A stretch of 59,511 nt of DNA from Bacteroides sp. CAG:443. Lineage in GTDB: Bacteria > Bacteroidota > Bacteroidia > Bacteroidales > Bacteroidaceae. Numbering within the stretch: the first letter of the stretch is position 1; each line of letters opens with the position of its first letter. Positions 7,105 to 15,342 of the stretch are shown here, piece after piece. Where the stretch lies: the NCBI GenBank assembly GCA_000432735.1, contig FR887738.1, positions 1-59,511 of the forward strand, given 5' to 3'. The translations under genes and the position numbers were made by a program. The notes under the pieces are model-generated. The model made no database searches. It was given only the letters and a program-made list of their open reading frames with translations, and was not told the DNA's origin.

Positions 7105-8976
7105 TTAAGACAATTCCAGTCCGAATGTTTCCTTCAGCTTCAGCAGGCTAGGGTTCTTTTTGCTCATCATCTGGAAGCGTTCTACATGACTGTAGGCACG
7201 GACGTTTTCGTTGGCTGCACTGATGCGGACCGTCATTTTTATCTTCCGGTTATGCAGTTGCCGACGCAAGTGCTGTTCTATCTGTGGAGCCAGTTGCGTC
7301 ATATACTTCTGTACCATATCATTGTCGACAGCAATTTCAAATGTTGTCTGGTCTTTCAGCAGATGAGGCTGCATGTTCATCATACGGGCAGAGTTGGCCG
7401 CTTCCTCCTTAGGGAGCTGTGTCGCAAATTCACGCCAGTAATAATTCAGATCTTTTTCGTTGAAGATATAATCTTCATACGTTTGCTCTACCTGTTGTGA
7501 TGCTGGATTGGCATTCGTCGGATGATTACTGTTGGCGGCAGATGGCTGCTGCACGGGTTGTTTCCGGATAGATATGCCAAAGTTTCCCGCTTTCATGACC
7601 GGAATTTTCTTTTCCGTACTTGCTTTAGGGAGCGGATTGGAATGTCCGGCAGGCGGTGTCGGCTGAGCGGCAGTTACCGTTTGCTGAACAGAAGGTTTAC
7701 TAGCAGCTGGTTGTCCGGCTGGTTGTTGTTGCGTTGCTTGATAATTACCGGTCGTTTCATGTGTTGCCTGCGGATATGCCTGATTAGCGCTTGCTTGTGC
7801 TGTCTGGCTTGTCTGCGCCTGATTGAATGCTGGTTTTAATGATTGCTTGGCAGGGCTTTGCCCCCCACCGGGAACATCGTTGTCGGTGGTTAGCTGTGCC
7901 AACTGAATTAAAGTCAGTTCCACCAGCAAACGCTTGTTCTTGCTGGCACGATAATTCAGATCACAATCATTGCACAGCTTCATTGCCTTGTACAGAAACT
8001 GAGGAGTGCATTTCTGTGCCTGTGCCTGATAGCGGTCGCGTATAGATGCACCCACCTCCAACAGTTGTAAGGTTGCCGGATCACGGCTCACCAGCAAGTC
8101 GCGGAAATGCGAAGTCAGTCCCGTAATGAAGTGATTCCCGTCGAAACCTTTTTTCAATACCTCGTTGAATGTAAGCAGGCAGTCAGAGATTCGATTTTCC
8201 AAAAAGGCATCTGTCAGTCTGAAATAATATTCATAGTCCAGTACATTCAGGTTCTCTATTACACTTTGGTAAGTGATGTGTCCATTAGTAAAGCTTACCA
8301 CCTGGTCGAAAATAGACAAGGCGTCACGCATACCTCCATCAGCCTTTTGTGCAATCACGTTCAGTGCTTCCGGTTCGGCTTCGATATGTTCCTTTCTTGC
8401 CACGTTCTCCAGATGTTCTACCGTGTCGTTTACACTGATACGATTGAAGTCGTATATCTGGCAACGGCTCAAAATGGTAGGAAGAATCTTATGCTTTTCG
8501 GTTGTAGCAAGAATGAAGATGGCGTGATGAGGCGGTTCTTCCAGCGTTTTCAGGAAGGCATTGAATGCAGCCTGAGAAAGCATGTGCACCTCATCGATGA
8601 TGTATACTTTATATTTTCCGATTTGTGGCGGGATACGAACTTGCTCAATCAGAGAACGTATATCCTCCACCGAGTTGTTCGACGCGGCATCCAGTTCATG
8701 GATATTATATGAACGCTGTTCGTTGAAAGCGCGGCACGATTCACATTCGTTGCACGCTTCTCCGTCGGCTGTAGGATGCAGGCAGTTGATGGTCTTGGCA
8801 AAAATTCGTGCACACGTTGTTTTCCCCACCCCTCGCGGTCCGCAAAACAGATAGGCATGTGCCAGTTTCTGATTGGCTATCGCATTTTTCAGGGTAGTAG
8901 TCAGGGCACGCTGCCCTACAACGGTATCGAATGTAGCGGGACGATATTTACGTGCCGATACGATATAATTCTCCAT
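7105..8976 (-). CDS. dnaX: DNA polymerase III gamma/tau subunit
   Basis: The clamp-loader ATPase that organises the replicase. The protein is about 623 residues from the ATG at 8976 (MENYIVSARKYRP). A TTG 30 bases upstream is less likely because the family starts at this YxxAxKYRP motif. Walker A is GPRGVGKTT (around residue 45), a zinc module with four Cys follows (CLHPTADGEACNECESC), Walker B is IDEVHML, and the sensor region is TTEKHKILPTILSRC. Residues about 370-500 are a Gln/Ala/Pro-rich linker of low complexity, then a conserved C-terminal domain. I saw no obvious programmed frameshift heptamer, but this was not tested exhaustively. Confidence 0.95.
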   Translation of the reverse strand: MENYIVSARKYRPATFDTVVGQRALTTTLKNAIANQKLAHAYLFCGPRGVGKTTCARIFAKTINCLHPTADGEACNECESCRAFNEQRSYNIHELDAASNNSVEDIRSLIEQVRIPPQIGKYKVYIIDEVHMLSQAAFNAFLKTLEEPPHHAIFILATTEKHKILPTILSRCQIYDFNRISVNDTVEHLENVARKEHIEAEPEALNVIAQKADGGMRDALSIFDQVVSFTNGHITYQSVIENLNVLDYEYYFRLTDAFLENRISDCLLTFNEVLKKGFDGNHFITGLTSHFRDLLVSRDPATLQLLEVGASIRDRYQAQAQKCTPQFLYKAMKLCNDCDLNYRASKNKRLLVELTLIQLAQLTTDNDVPGGGQSPAKQSLKPAFNQAQTSQTAQASANQAYPQATHETTGNYQATQQQPAGQPAASKPSVQQTVTAAQPTPPAGHSNPLPKASTEKKIPVMKAGNFGISIRKQPVQQPSAANSNHPTNANPASQQVEQTYEDYIFNEKDLNYYWREFATQLPKEEAANSARMMNMQPHLLKDQTTFEIAVDNDMVQKYMTQLAPQIEQHLRRQLHNRKIKMTVRISAANENVRAYSHVERFQMMSKKNPSLLKLKETFGLELS

Positions 8977-9068
8977 ACGCCGATATAAGTGGTTAATTGT
9001 TTTCAAATTCGGAATTACAAAAGTACATAAAATCTCTGTTTTCTCATGGGCTTGACCTGAAATATATT

Positions 9069-9076
9069 TATCTTTG
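9069..9076 (+). promoter_or_regulatory. Candidate -7 element for the GT2-pyrC unit
   Basis: TATCTTTG matches TAnnTTTG, 18 bases before the ATG of the glycosyltransferase. The -33 half is not at standard spacing. Confidence 0.45.
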
Positions 9077-9094
9077 CCTAAAATATAGATTATT

Positions 9095-9838
9095 ATGCAG
9101 ACAAGTGACAGTATCGTTATTATTCCTACTTACAACGAAAAGGAAAATATCGAAAATATAATTCGTGCAGTGTTTGGCCTGGAGAAATGTTTTCATATTC
9201 TGGTTATTGAAGATAATTCGCCCGACGGTACAGCCGACATTGTACGCCGGTTGCAGACCGAGTTTCCCGAACGGCTGTTTATGATAGAAAGAAAAGGAAA
9301 ATTAGGACTGGGAACAGCCTATATTACAGGCTTCAAGTGGGCTATTGAACATAAATACGATTACATATTCGAGATGGATGCCGACTTCAGCCATAATCCT
9401 AACGACCTTCCCCGTTTGTATAAGGCTTGCCATGACGATGGAGCCGACGTGGCAATCGGGTCACGTTATGTCAGCGGAGTGAACGTTGTGAACTGGCCTA
9501 TGGGACGTGTGCTGATGTCATATTTTGCTTCAAAGTATGTACGCTTTGTAACTGGTATCCCTGTTCACGATACCACGGCAGGGTTCAAGTGCTATAAGCG
9601 CAAGGTACTGGAGACCATTCCGCTGGACAATATTCGTTTCAAGGGATACGCTTTTCAGATAGAAATGAAGTTTACGGCTTATAAGTGTGGTTTCAAGATT
9701 GTGGAAGTACCGGTTATTTTTGTCAATCGTGAGCTGGGAACCTCGAAGATGAACAGCAGCATATTTGGAGAAGCCGTGTTTGGAGTGATTCAGTTGAAGT
9801 GGGATAGTTGGTTTAAAAGTTATCCAAAAAATAAATAA
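9095..9838 (+). CDS. Polyprenol-phosphate sugar transferase (DPM1-like, GT2)
   Basis: A 247-residue GT2 enzyme of the dolichol-phosphate mannose synthase type, without a membrane anchor. The N-terminal nucleotide-binding IPTYNEKENIENII and the metal-binding DADFSHNP (about residues 95-102) are diagnostic, and the family signature GSRYVSG is present. It would transfer a sugar, probably mannose, from a nucleotide sugar to a polyprenyl phosphate at the inner face of the membrane. It is the first gene of a plus-strand run, and dihydroorotase begins two bases after its stop. Confidence 0.88.
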   Translation: MQTSDSIVIIPTYNEKENIENIIRAVFGLEKCFHILVIEDNSPDGTADIVRRLQTEFPERLFMIERKGKLGLGTAYITGFKWAIEHKYDYIFEMDADFSHNPNDLPRLYKACHDDGADVAIGSRYVSGVNVVNWPMGRVLMSYFASKYVRFVTGIPVHDTTAGFKCYKRKVLETIPLDNIRFKGYAFQIEMKFTAYKCGFKIVEVPVIFVNRELGTSKMNSSIFGEAVFGVIQLKWDSWFKSYPKNK

Positions 9839-9840
9839 AA

Positions 9841-11184
9841 ATGAAACGTACGTGGATTTATAACGCAACAATAGTAAACGAAGGATTAAAGTTTGCCGGT
9901 TCTGTTGTGATCGAAGGCGATACGATCAGTGAAGTTTTGCAAGGAGAAACGCGACCCTCTGTTTTGTGCGACATCGAAATCGATGCTCATGGATGTTACC
10001 TTATTCCGGGAGTTATAGATGATCATGTACATTTTCGTGATCCGGGACTGACGCACAAAGCTGATATGCTGAGCGAAACGACGGCTGCCGCAGCGGGAGG
10101 AGTAACCTCGTTCATGGATATGCCGAACTGCAATCCGCAGACGACTACGCTGGAGGCACTCGACAATAAATTTGCCGACGCAGCCAACAAGTGCATCGTG
10201 AATTATTCGTTTTACTTCGGGGCAACGAACAACAATGTAGATTTGCTGCATGAGCTCGACAAGACTCATGTGTGCGGAGTGAAGCTTTTTATGGGAGCCA
10301 GTACCGGAAATATGCTGGTAGACCGCATCGAGTCATTACGTAAAATCTTTGCCGAAGCAGGTATGCTGATAGCTGCACACTGCGAAGACCAGACGATTAT
10401 TCGCTGGAATACCGAACTGGTTAAGTCGAAATATGGTGAAGAAGATGTAGATATTTCCTTCCACCCTCGCATCCGTAGCGAGGAAGCCTGCTGGCATTCG
10501 TCCTCTCTGGCAGTACAGCTTGCCAAAGAAACAGGGGCACGTTTGCATATCCTTCATGTGAGTACGGCACGCGAGCTGGCTTTGTTCGAGGACAAGCCGA
10601 TAGCCGAAAAGCGTATTACTTCCGAAGCTTGTGTATCCCATCTGATGTTTTGTGATGAAGATTACAAGACACTGGGTGCACGTATCAAGTGTAATCCGAG
10701 TATCAAGACCCGAAACGACCGCGATATGCTTCGCAAGGCTCTTTCCACGAATCTGATAGATGTCATTGGTACAGACCATGCACCTCATCTGCTCACGGAA
10801 AAGCAGGGAGGAGCCCTGAAAGCCGTTTCCGGTATGCCGAGCCTGCAATTCTCGCTGGTAAGTATCATGGAACTGGTTCGGGAAGGAGTCTTGACGGTAG
10901 AACAGCTTGTACAGAAGATGTGTCATGCACCGGCAGAGCTTTTCCAGATAGACAGACGAGGCTATATCCGTCCGGGCTATAAGGCCGACTTGGTACTGGT
11001 CAATCCGGACAGTGAATGGGAAGTGACGAAGGATTGTGTCTTGAGTAAATGCGGATGGAGCCCGATGGAAGGAAAACATTTCCATGCGAAAGTAGAGAAA
11101 ACATTTGTAAACGGAACATTAGTATATAGCGATGGCAAGGTAGACACTCAGCACCGTGGGGAAGCACTTGTCTTTAACCGATAG
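9841..11184 (+). CDS. pyrC: Dihydroorotase
   Basis: Cyclises carbamoyl-aspartate to dihydroorotate in pyrimidine synthesis. The 447-residue length and sequence fit the class I, allantoinase-like group. The metal-binding HVHFRDPGLTHKAD comes early (about residue 61), AHCEDQ lies mid-protein, and the catalytic Asp is in GTDHAPH (about residues 310-316). It lies two bases after the glycosyltransferase gene and three bases before the MetH-activation gene, a tight operon of unrelated functions. Confidence 0.93.
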   Translation: MKRTWIYNATIVNEGLKFAGSVVIEGDTISEVLQGETRPSVLCDIEIDAHGCYLIPGVIDDHVHFRDPGLTHKADMLSETTAAAAGGVTSFMDMPNCNPQTTTLEALDNKFADAANKCIVNYSFYFGATNNNVDLLHELDKTHVCGVKLFMGASTGNMLVDRIESLRKIFAEAGMLIAAHCEDQTIIRWNTELVKSKYGEEDVDISFHPRIRSEEACWHSSSLAVQLAKETGARLHILHVSTARELALFEDKPIAEKRITSEACVSHLMFCDEDYKTLGARIKCNPSIKTRNDRDMLRKALSTNLIDVIGTDHAPHLLTEKQGGALKAVSGMPSLQFSLVSIMELVREGVLTVEQLVQKMCHAPAELFQIDRRGYIRPGYKADLVLVNPDSEWEVTKDCVLSKCGWSPMEGKHFHAKVEKTFVNGTLVYSDGKVDTQHRGEALVFNR

Positions 11185-11187
11185 AAA

Positions 11188-12093
11188 ATGCAGACAGACA
11201 TTACAACAGTTACATACGAGATACACGATCTGGCAGAATATATCAACTGGATTTATTTTTTTCATGCGTGGGGATTTCAGCCCCGTTTTGCAGCCATAGC
11301 CGATATTCACGGCTGCGATGCTTGTCGGGCAAGCTGGCTGGCTTCGTTTCCTACCGAAGATTGTGCCAAGGCAGCACAGGCCATGCAGCTCCATAAGGAG
11401 GCCAACCGCATGCTGAACAGCATAGACGGACGTTATAAGGTATATGCCATTTACCGGCTGATGAACGCCAATGCCGATGGCGACAACCTGATACTGGAAG
11501 GAACCCGTTTCCCGTTGCTGAGGCAGCAGACGAGGGTTCGGCCGGACGATCCGTTCTTGTGTCTGAGCGATTTCGTGCGTCCTCTGTCTTCGGGAATAAC
11601 TGATACGGTGGGAGCCTTTGCAACAACCATCGATGAGGATATGGAAAAAGAATTCGAAGGCGACGATTATAAATATATGCTGATAAAGACATTGGGCGAG
11701 CGCCTGGCGGAAGCTGCGGCCGAAAAAGTGCATGAAACCATTCGAAAGAGCGTATGGGGGTATGCCAAAGACGAGCACCTGACCATGAAGCAACTGCTGA
11801 ATGAAGATTATCAGGGCATACGTCCGGCGGTAGGTTATCCGTCGCTTCCCGATATTTCTGTCAGTTTCCTGCTGGACGAGCTGCTCGACATGAAACGCAT
11901 CGGCATCCGATTGACGGAAAACGGCATGATGCAGCCCCATGCATCGGTATGTGGATTGATGTTTGCGCATCCGGCTTCACGTTATTTCTCGGTGGGGAAG
12001 ATAGACGAGGAACAGCTTGCCGATTATGCTGCCCGACGTGGATGTGAAGTAGATAAAATCAGAAAATATTTAGCCGCTAACCTGCAACAATAA
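11188..12093 (+). CDS. Free-standing MetH reactivation (AdoMet-binding) domain protein
   Basis: A 301-residue protein that matches the C-terminal activation domain of B12-dependent methionine synthase. In E. coli MetH this domain binds AdoMet and flavodoxin to rescue oxidised cob(II)alamin. The AdoMet-binding signature RPAVGYPSLPD (about residues 212-222) and the late YFSVGKI with the surrounding FAHPASR and DYAARRG elements are all present. The homocysteine, folate and cobalamin domains are absent, so it must act in trans on a MetH encoded elsewhere. The first 50 residues are not from the core domain. It is co-directional with pyrC, three bases away. Confidence 0.85.
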   Translation: MQTDITTVTYEIHDLAEYINWIYFFHAWGFQPRFAAIADIHGCDACRASWLASFPTEDCAKAAQAMQLHKEANRMLNSIDGRYKVYAIYRLMNANADGDNLILEGTRFPLLRQQTRVRPDDPFLCLSDFVRPLSSGITDTVGAFATTIDEDMEKEFEGDDYKYMLIKTLGERLAEAAAEKVHETIRKSVWGYAKDEHLTMKQLLNEDYQGIRPAVGYPSLPDISVSFLLDELLDMKRIGIRLTENGMMQPHASVCGLMFAHPASRYFSVGKIDEEQLADYAARRGCEVDKIRKYLAANLQQ

Positions 12094-12100
12094 AGATGTT

Positions 12101-13252
12101 ATGATACTGGTAAGAGTTTCGCTGTTTTTTATCCTATTGCTGTTGTTGCCCGACTGGTATATATATAAGGTATATATCAAGCAGGCGGCGCAGGTGTGGA
12201 TAAAGAAGCTATATTGGTTGCCGACAGTTCTGCTGTTGCTGGCATTGGTCATCTTTGTTGCTGCACATGATTCCCTGCACGACGCTTTTGGCGTTTACCT
12301 GATTATCACACTCTGTTTTGCCGTACCGAAACTCATATTTGTATTATGTGATGTGGTGCTGAGGGCTTTGCACCGGCTTGTCCGTGTGCCATTGTATCAC
12401 AAGAGCGTATCTACCGTTGTGGCAGTTGCTACATTAGGTTATGTTCTTTTTGGTGCTATCTGGGGTAAGGAGTACTTTCAGGTAAAACAGGTTACTTTCT
12501 CTTCTCCCGATCTTCCCGCTGCGTTCGACGGTTACCGGATACTTCAGTTGTCCGATATCCATTCCGGAAGCTGGAAAGGAAATGCGGAGGCCTTGCAGCG
12601 GGCTATTGCTCTTTGCAACGCTCAGCATCCCGATCTGGCCGTGTTTACGGGCGATCTGGTAAACAGTCGTGCCGACGAGATGAAGGAGTTTATGCCAGTC
12701 TTTTCGAAGTTGCATACCAAAGACGGTGTGTTTTCTGTATTGGGTAATCACGACTACGGTACTTACGTACGCTGGAACAGCGAGGCGGAACGGCTGGCAA
12801 ATATTGATACGCTGGTAATGAGGGAAGAACAGATGGGCTGGAAGATGCTGATGAACGACCATCGCATTATCCGCCGCGGAAACGATTCGATTGCATTGAT
12901 CGGAGTAGAAAACAGCGGCCGGCCTCCTTTTCCCGACCGGGGAGATTTGCCTCGGGCACAGCAAGGTACGGAAGGTATGTTTAAGGTACTGCTGAGTCAC
13001 GATCCCACTCACTGGCGTAGAAGCGTACTGCCGGATACCGATATCCAGTTGATGCTGGCAGGACATACGCACGATATGCAGGTCAACTTATTCGGGTTTT
13101 CTTTTTCCCGCTTTATTTATCCGGAATATAAAGGTCTGTATCTGCAAGACGGTCGCGGACTCTATGTCAACATCGGACTGGGATATGTGTTGTTTCCTAT
13201 GAGGCTGGGAGCATGGCCGGAGATAACGGTCATTACTTTACGCAAGAAATAA
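12101..13252 (+). CDS. Membrane-anchored metallophosphoesterase (YkuE/YaeI-like)
   Basis: A 383-residue calcineurin-like phosphoesterase. The N-terminal ~125 residues form about four transmembrane helices. The catalytic domain follows with LSDIHSG, TGDLVN, LGNHDYG and AGHTHDMQV, the full set of di-metal ligands. Related proteins in other bacteria are linked to UDP-sugar or lipid pyrophosphate cleavage at the envelope, but the substrate here is not shown by sequence. It starts seven bases after the MetH-activation gene. Confidence 0.85.
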   Translation: MILVRVSLFFILLLLLPDWYIYKVYIKQAAQVWIKKLYWLPTVLLLLALVIFVAAHDSLHDAFGVYLIITLCFAVPKLIFVLCDVVLRALHRLVRVPLYHKSVSTVVAVATLGYVLFGAIWGKEYFQVKQVTFSSPDLPAAFDGYRILQLSDIHSGSWKGNAEALQRAIALCNAQHPDLAVFTGDLVNSRADEMKEFMPVFSKLHTKDGVFSVLGNHDYGTYVRWNSEAERLANIDTLVMREEQMGWKMLMNDHRIIRRGNDSIALIGVENSGRPPFPDRGDLPRAQQGTEGMFKVLLSHDPTHWRRSVLPDTDIQLMLAGHTHDMQVNLFGFSFSRFIYPEYKGLYLQDGRGLYVNIGLGYVLFPMRLGAWPEITVITLRKK

Positions 13253-13275
13253 TAATTTATAAACTATAATAAGCA

Positions 13276-14031
13276 ATGAGATTTTTATACATTATCTATC
13301 AAATCTGCATTGGGTTGCCCATCTTTCTGGTAGCAACCATACTGACTGCCCTGACTACCATGCTGGGCTGCTGGCTGGGGGACGGTCATTTCTGGGGGTA
13401 TTATCCCGGAAAGCTGTGGTCACAGCTTACTTGTTTCCTGTTTTTGCTTCCGGTTAAAGTGAAAGGGCACGAACATTTGGACAAGAAAACATCGTATGTA
13501 TTCGTGGCCAATCATCAGGGATCATTCGATATTTTTCTGGTATACGGCTTTCTGGGACGTAACTTTAAATGGATGATGAAGAAAAGCCTTCGTAAAATTC
13601 CGTTTGTCGGCAAGGCATGCGAGTCGGCAGGCTTCATCTTTGTCGACAAGTCCAGCCCGCGAAAAGTCTATGAAACCATAAAGGGTGCAGAAAAGGTACT
13701 TCAAGGAGGAACTTCATTGGTCGTATTTCCTGAAGGAGCACGTACCTTTACCGGTCACATGGCAAACTTCAAGAAAGGTGCCTTCCTGCTTGCCGACCAG
13801 CTTCAGTTGCCTGTCGTTCCGTTGACGATAGACGGGTCTTTCGATATTCTTCCCCGTACGGGTAAGCTGCTTCACTGGCATCCGATGAAGCTGACCATCC
13901 ACGAACCGATTTATCCGCTGGGTAAGAAAGGTGAGGAGAACCTCCACATGCTGATGACAGAATCGTACAAGGCCATCGAAAAAGACCTTCCCGAAAAATA
14001 TAAAGGCAAGGTCGAGAATCCTGACCAATAA
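13276..14031 (+). CDS. plsC: 1-acyl-glycerol-3-phosphate acyltransferase family
   Basis: A 251-residue acyltransferase of the PlsC/LPLAT family that acylates lysophosphatidic acid to phosphatidic acid at the inner membrane. The N-terminus holds one or two hydrophobic helices. The catalytic block I is NHQGSFD (H-x4-D, about residues 79-85), block II surrounds GFIFVDKSSPRK, and block III is FPEGART. It is the last gene of the 9-14 kb plus-strand run and is followed by a large nested hairpin. Confidence 0.9.
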   Translation: MRFLYIIYQICIGLPIFLVATILTALTTMLGCWLGDGHFWGYYPGKLWSQLTCFLFLLPVKVKGHEHLDKKTSYVFVANHQGSFDIFLVYGFLGRNFKWMMKKSLRKIPFVGKACESAGFIFVDKSSPRKVYETIKGAEKVLQGGTSLVVFPEGARTFTGHMANFKKGAFLLADQLQLPVVPLTIDGSFDILPRTGKLLHWHPMKLTIHEPIYPLGKKGEENLHMLMTESYKAIEKDLPEKYKGKVENPDQ

Positions 14032-14039
14032 ACGTTTTG

Positions 14040-14105
14040 CCCCCTTTATCTCTCTGTTTCGTGTTCGGAAAGCTCCGATGAAGCGAAACAAGCAGGTAAA
14101 GGGGG
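14040..14105. repeat. Three-tier nested stem-loop after plsC
   Basis: CCCCCTTTA (14040-14048) pairs with TAAAGGGGG (14097-14105), GTTTCG (14056-14061) with CGAAAC (14084-14089), and CGGA (14066-14069) with TCCG (14074-14077). The first internal loop is symmetric, seven bases on each side. No T-run follows, so it is not a standard terminator. It could be a 3' UTR stability or structured RNA element. Confidence 0.6.
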
Positions 14106-14196
14106 TAAAATATGCCGTTTACTGAAGAAAATGAATTGTATTATTTTTTGAAATCTGCCGGTCTTTATCGGAATATTTTAGGAATTTGTACAAAAA

Positions 14197-14378
14197 AGGC
14201 TGTATCAAAATAAAAAGCTGAGATAGGCTTATTTATAATCTATAAGTTACAACGTAAAAAAATCTCCTACTTTTAGTCCTGTAATTGAAGAAAACAAAGA
14301 CTAAAGTAGGAGATTTTTTTACTTCCAAGTTTCAATCTATAAAATTTTTACTTTTGCAATTTTATTTTGAGACGGCCT
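14197..14378. mobile_element. Candidate MITE or composite terminator with nested inverted repeats
   Basis: Outer arms of 19 bp (14197-14215 and 14360-14378) agree at 17 positions, beginning AGGCTGTATC on the left and AGGCCGTCTC on the right when read inward. Inside is a near-perfect 24-bp inverted repeat (14254-14278 and 14299-14322, one bulge) with core TCTCCTACTTT. There is no coding capacity. The 182-bp length with terminal repeats fits a MITE, but no clear target duplication is visible. The inner hairpin ends in T7 and would terminate transcription in either direction. Confidence 0.5.
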
Positions 14379-14453
14379 CTTAAACCTCATCAAGTTCTGA
14401 GTATGTTGTCATTATTTTTCTAAAGGATCTGCGGTAATCGTTTCCTGAAGAAG

Positions 14454-15152
14454 TTACTGCACAGCCTGCAACTTATCCATGTTGCTGCGTGCTACCGAAA
14501 CATATTCCTTGATCATCGGATTGTTCTTGAACGATTCGGGAGCGTTGTTTACGATTTCTTCCATGACAGGTGTGAGTACCGGATAAGGGAAGCCGTTGCA
14601 TAACATCAGAAAGACACCTGCTCCGAGTACATTGTCGTAGTTTTCTTCGATGAATGATTTGGCAAGTTCGTCCATGTCCTTACCCAGCGCAGTACGCTGT
14701 TTCTCCATTTCTTCCTGAATGAACTTCGGGTCTTTCCCGTCCATAATCATTCGGCTTTCCATTCTTTCTACCTCGTAAGCGCGGTCTTCCAGCGAAGTCT
14801 TCTTTATGATAAACTCGTTGAAGCTGTCGTTCAGCGGAGTTCCTTTGATGGAAAAGCCAGCCTTGTCGATATTGATATTGATATTACCTTCTTCTATCAC
14901 AACCGGCATGATACAATCATCGTCCATGTAAAGTGAGGCAATGACCGTAGAGTCTACTTTCCCTTTCATCTTGAAGATTCCGTGTACCACCTCGGCCGAG
15001 TCGATGTTAACCAGCTTGTCGCCCGAAGGTACCTTTATAAAAAGCATTTTTCCGTCTAGTTTCGATACAGAAGAAATACCCTCTATCTTATATTTCTTTC
15101 CGCATGAAGCGCAGATGATAGCACAAAAGAGAAAAAAATAAAATCTATACAT
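14454..15152 (-). CDS. DUF4369-like lipoprotein
   Basis: A 232-residue predicted lipoprotein of Bacteroidetes type. I start at the ATG at 15152 because it gives MYRFYFFLFCAIICASC, a signal peptide with lipobox; the frame also opens at 15221. After the Cys, residues about 30-120 look like the DUF4369 beta-domain that often precedes a TlpA-like thioredoxin domain (VSKLDGKMLFIKV, then a gap and IKGTPLNDSFNEF). Here the thioredoxin domain is missing and a helical tail of about 110 residues follows, so it cannot be a redox enzyme. The function is unknown. Confidence 0.7.
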   Translation of the reverse strand: MYRFYFFLFCAIICASCGKKYKIEGISSVSKLDGKMLFIKVPSGDKLVNIDSAEVVHGIFKMKGKVDSTVIASLYMDDDCIMPVVIEEGNININIDKAGFSIKGTPLNDSFNEFIIKKTSLEDRAYEVERMESRMIMDGKDPKFIQEEMEKQRTALGKDMDELAKSFIEENYDNVLGAGVFLMLCNGFPYPVLTPVMEEIVNNAPESFKNNPMIKEYVSVARSNMDKLQAVQ

Positions 15153-15279
15153 GCAATAAGCCTTTAGAAATTCTGTGGCAAAGGTATAATGTTTAGAAAT
15201 GTCGTGAAAATAAATTATCAAAAATTAAACTAAATAGAGGATTATTACTGAATTAAGATACGCTAAACGTATTTTTCCT

Positions 15280-15287
15280 TATCTTTG
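15280..15287 (+). promoter_or_regulatory. Candidate -7 element for the dipeptidyl peptidase pair
   Basis: TATCTTTG lies 56 bases before the ATG. Just upstream, at 15258-15272, is an inverted repeat ATACG-N5-CGTAT that overlaps the usual spacer and could be an operator. Confidence 0.45.
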
Positions 15288-15342
15288 CTGACTATTTGCG
15301 AACAGTGGGAATATTCAATTATTATTTATAAATATCATAACA

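Larger units (their letters stand above)
14032..14453. other. 422-base gene-free stretch packed with inverted repeats
   Basis: No plausible gene. In order it contains a three-tier nested hairpin (14040-14105), one TTTGTACAAA palindrome (14185-14194) and an element with outer and inner inverted repeats (14197-14378). The last part reads into the end of the DUF4369-like gene. Confidence 0.7.

Noticed and set aside
11119..11970. 283-codon minus-strand open frame opposite the MetH-activation gene
   Set aside because: The plus strand has the conserved AdoMet-domain motifs; the antisense frame has none.
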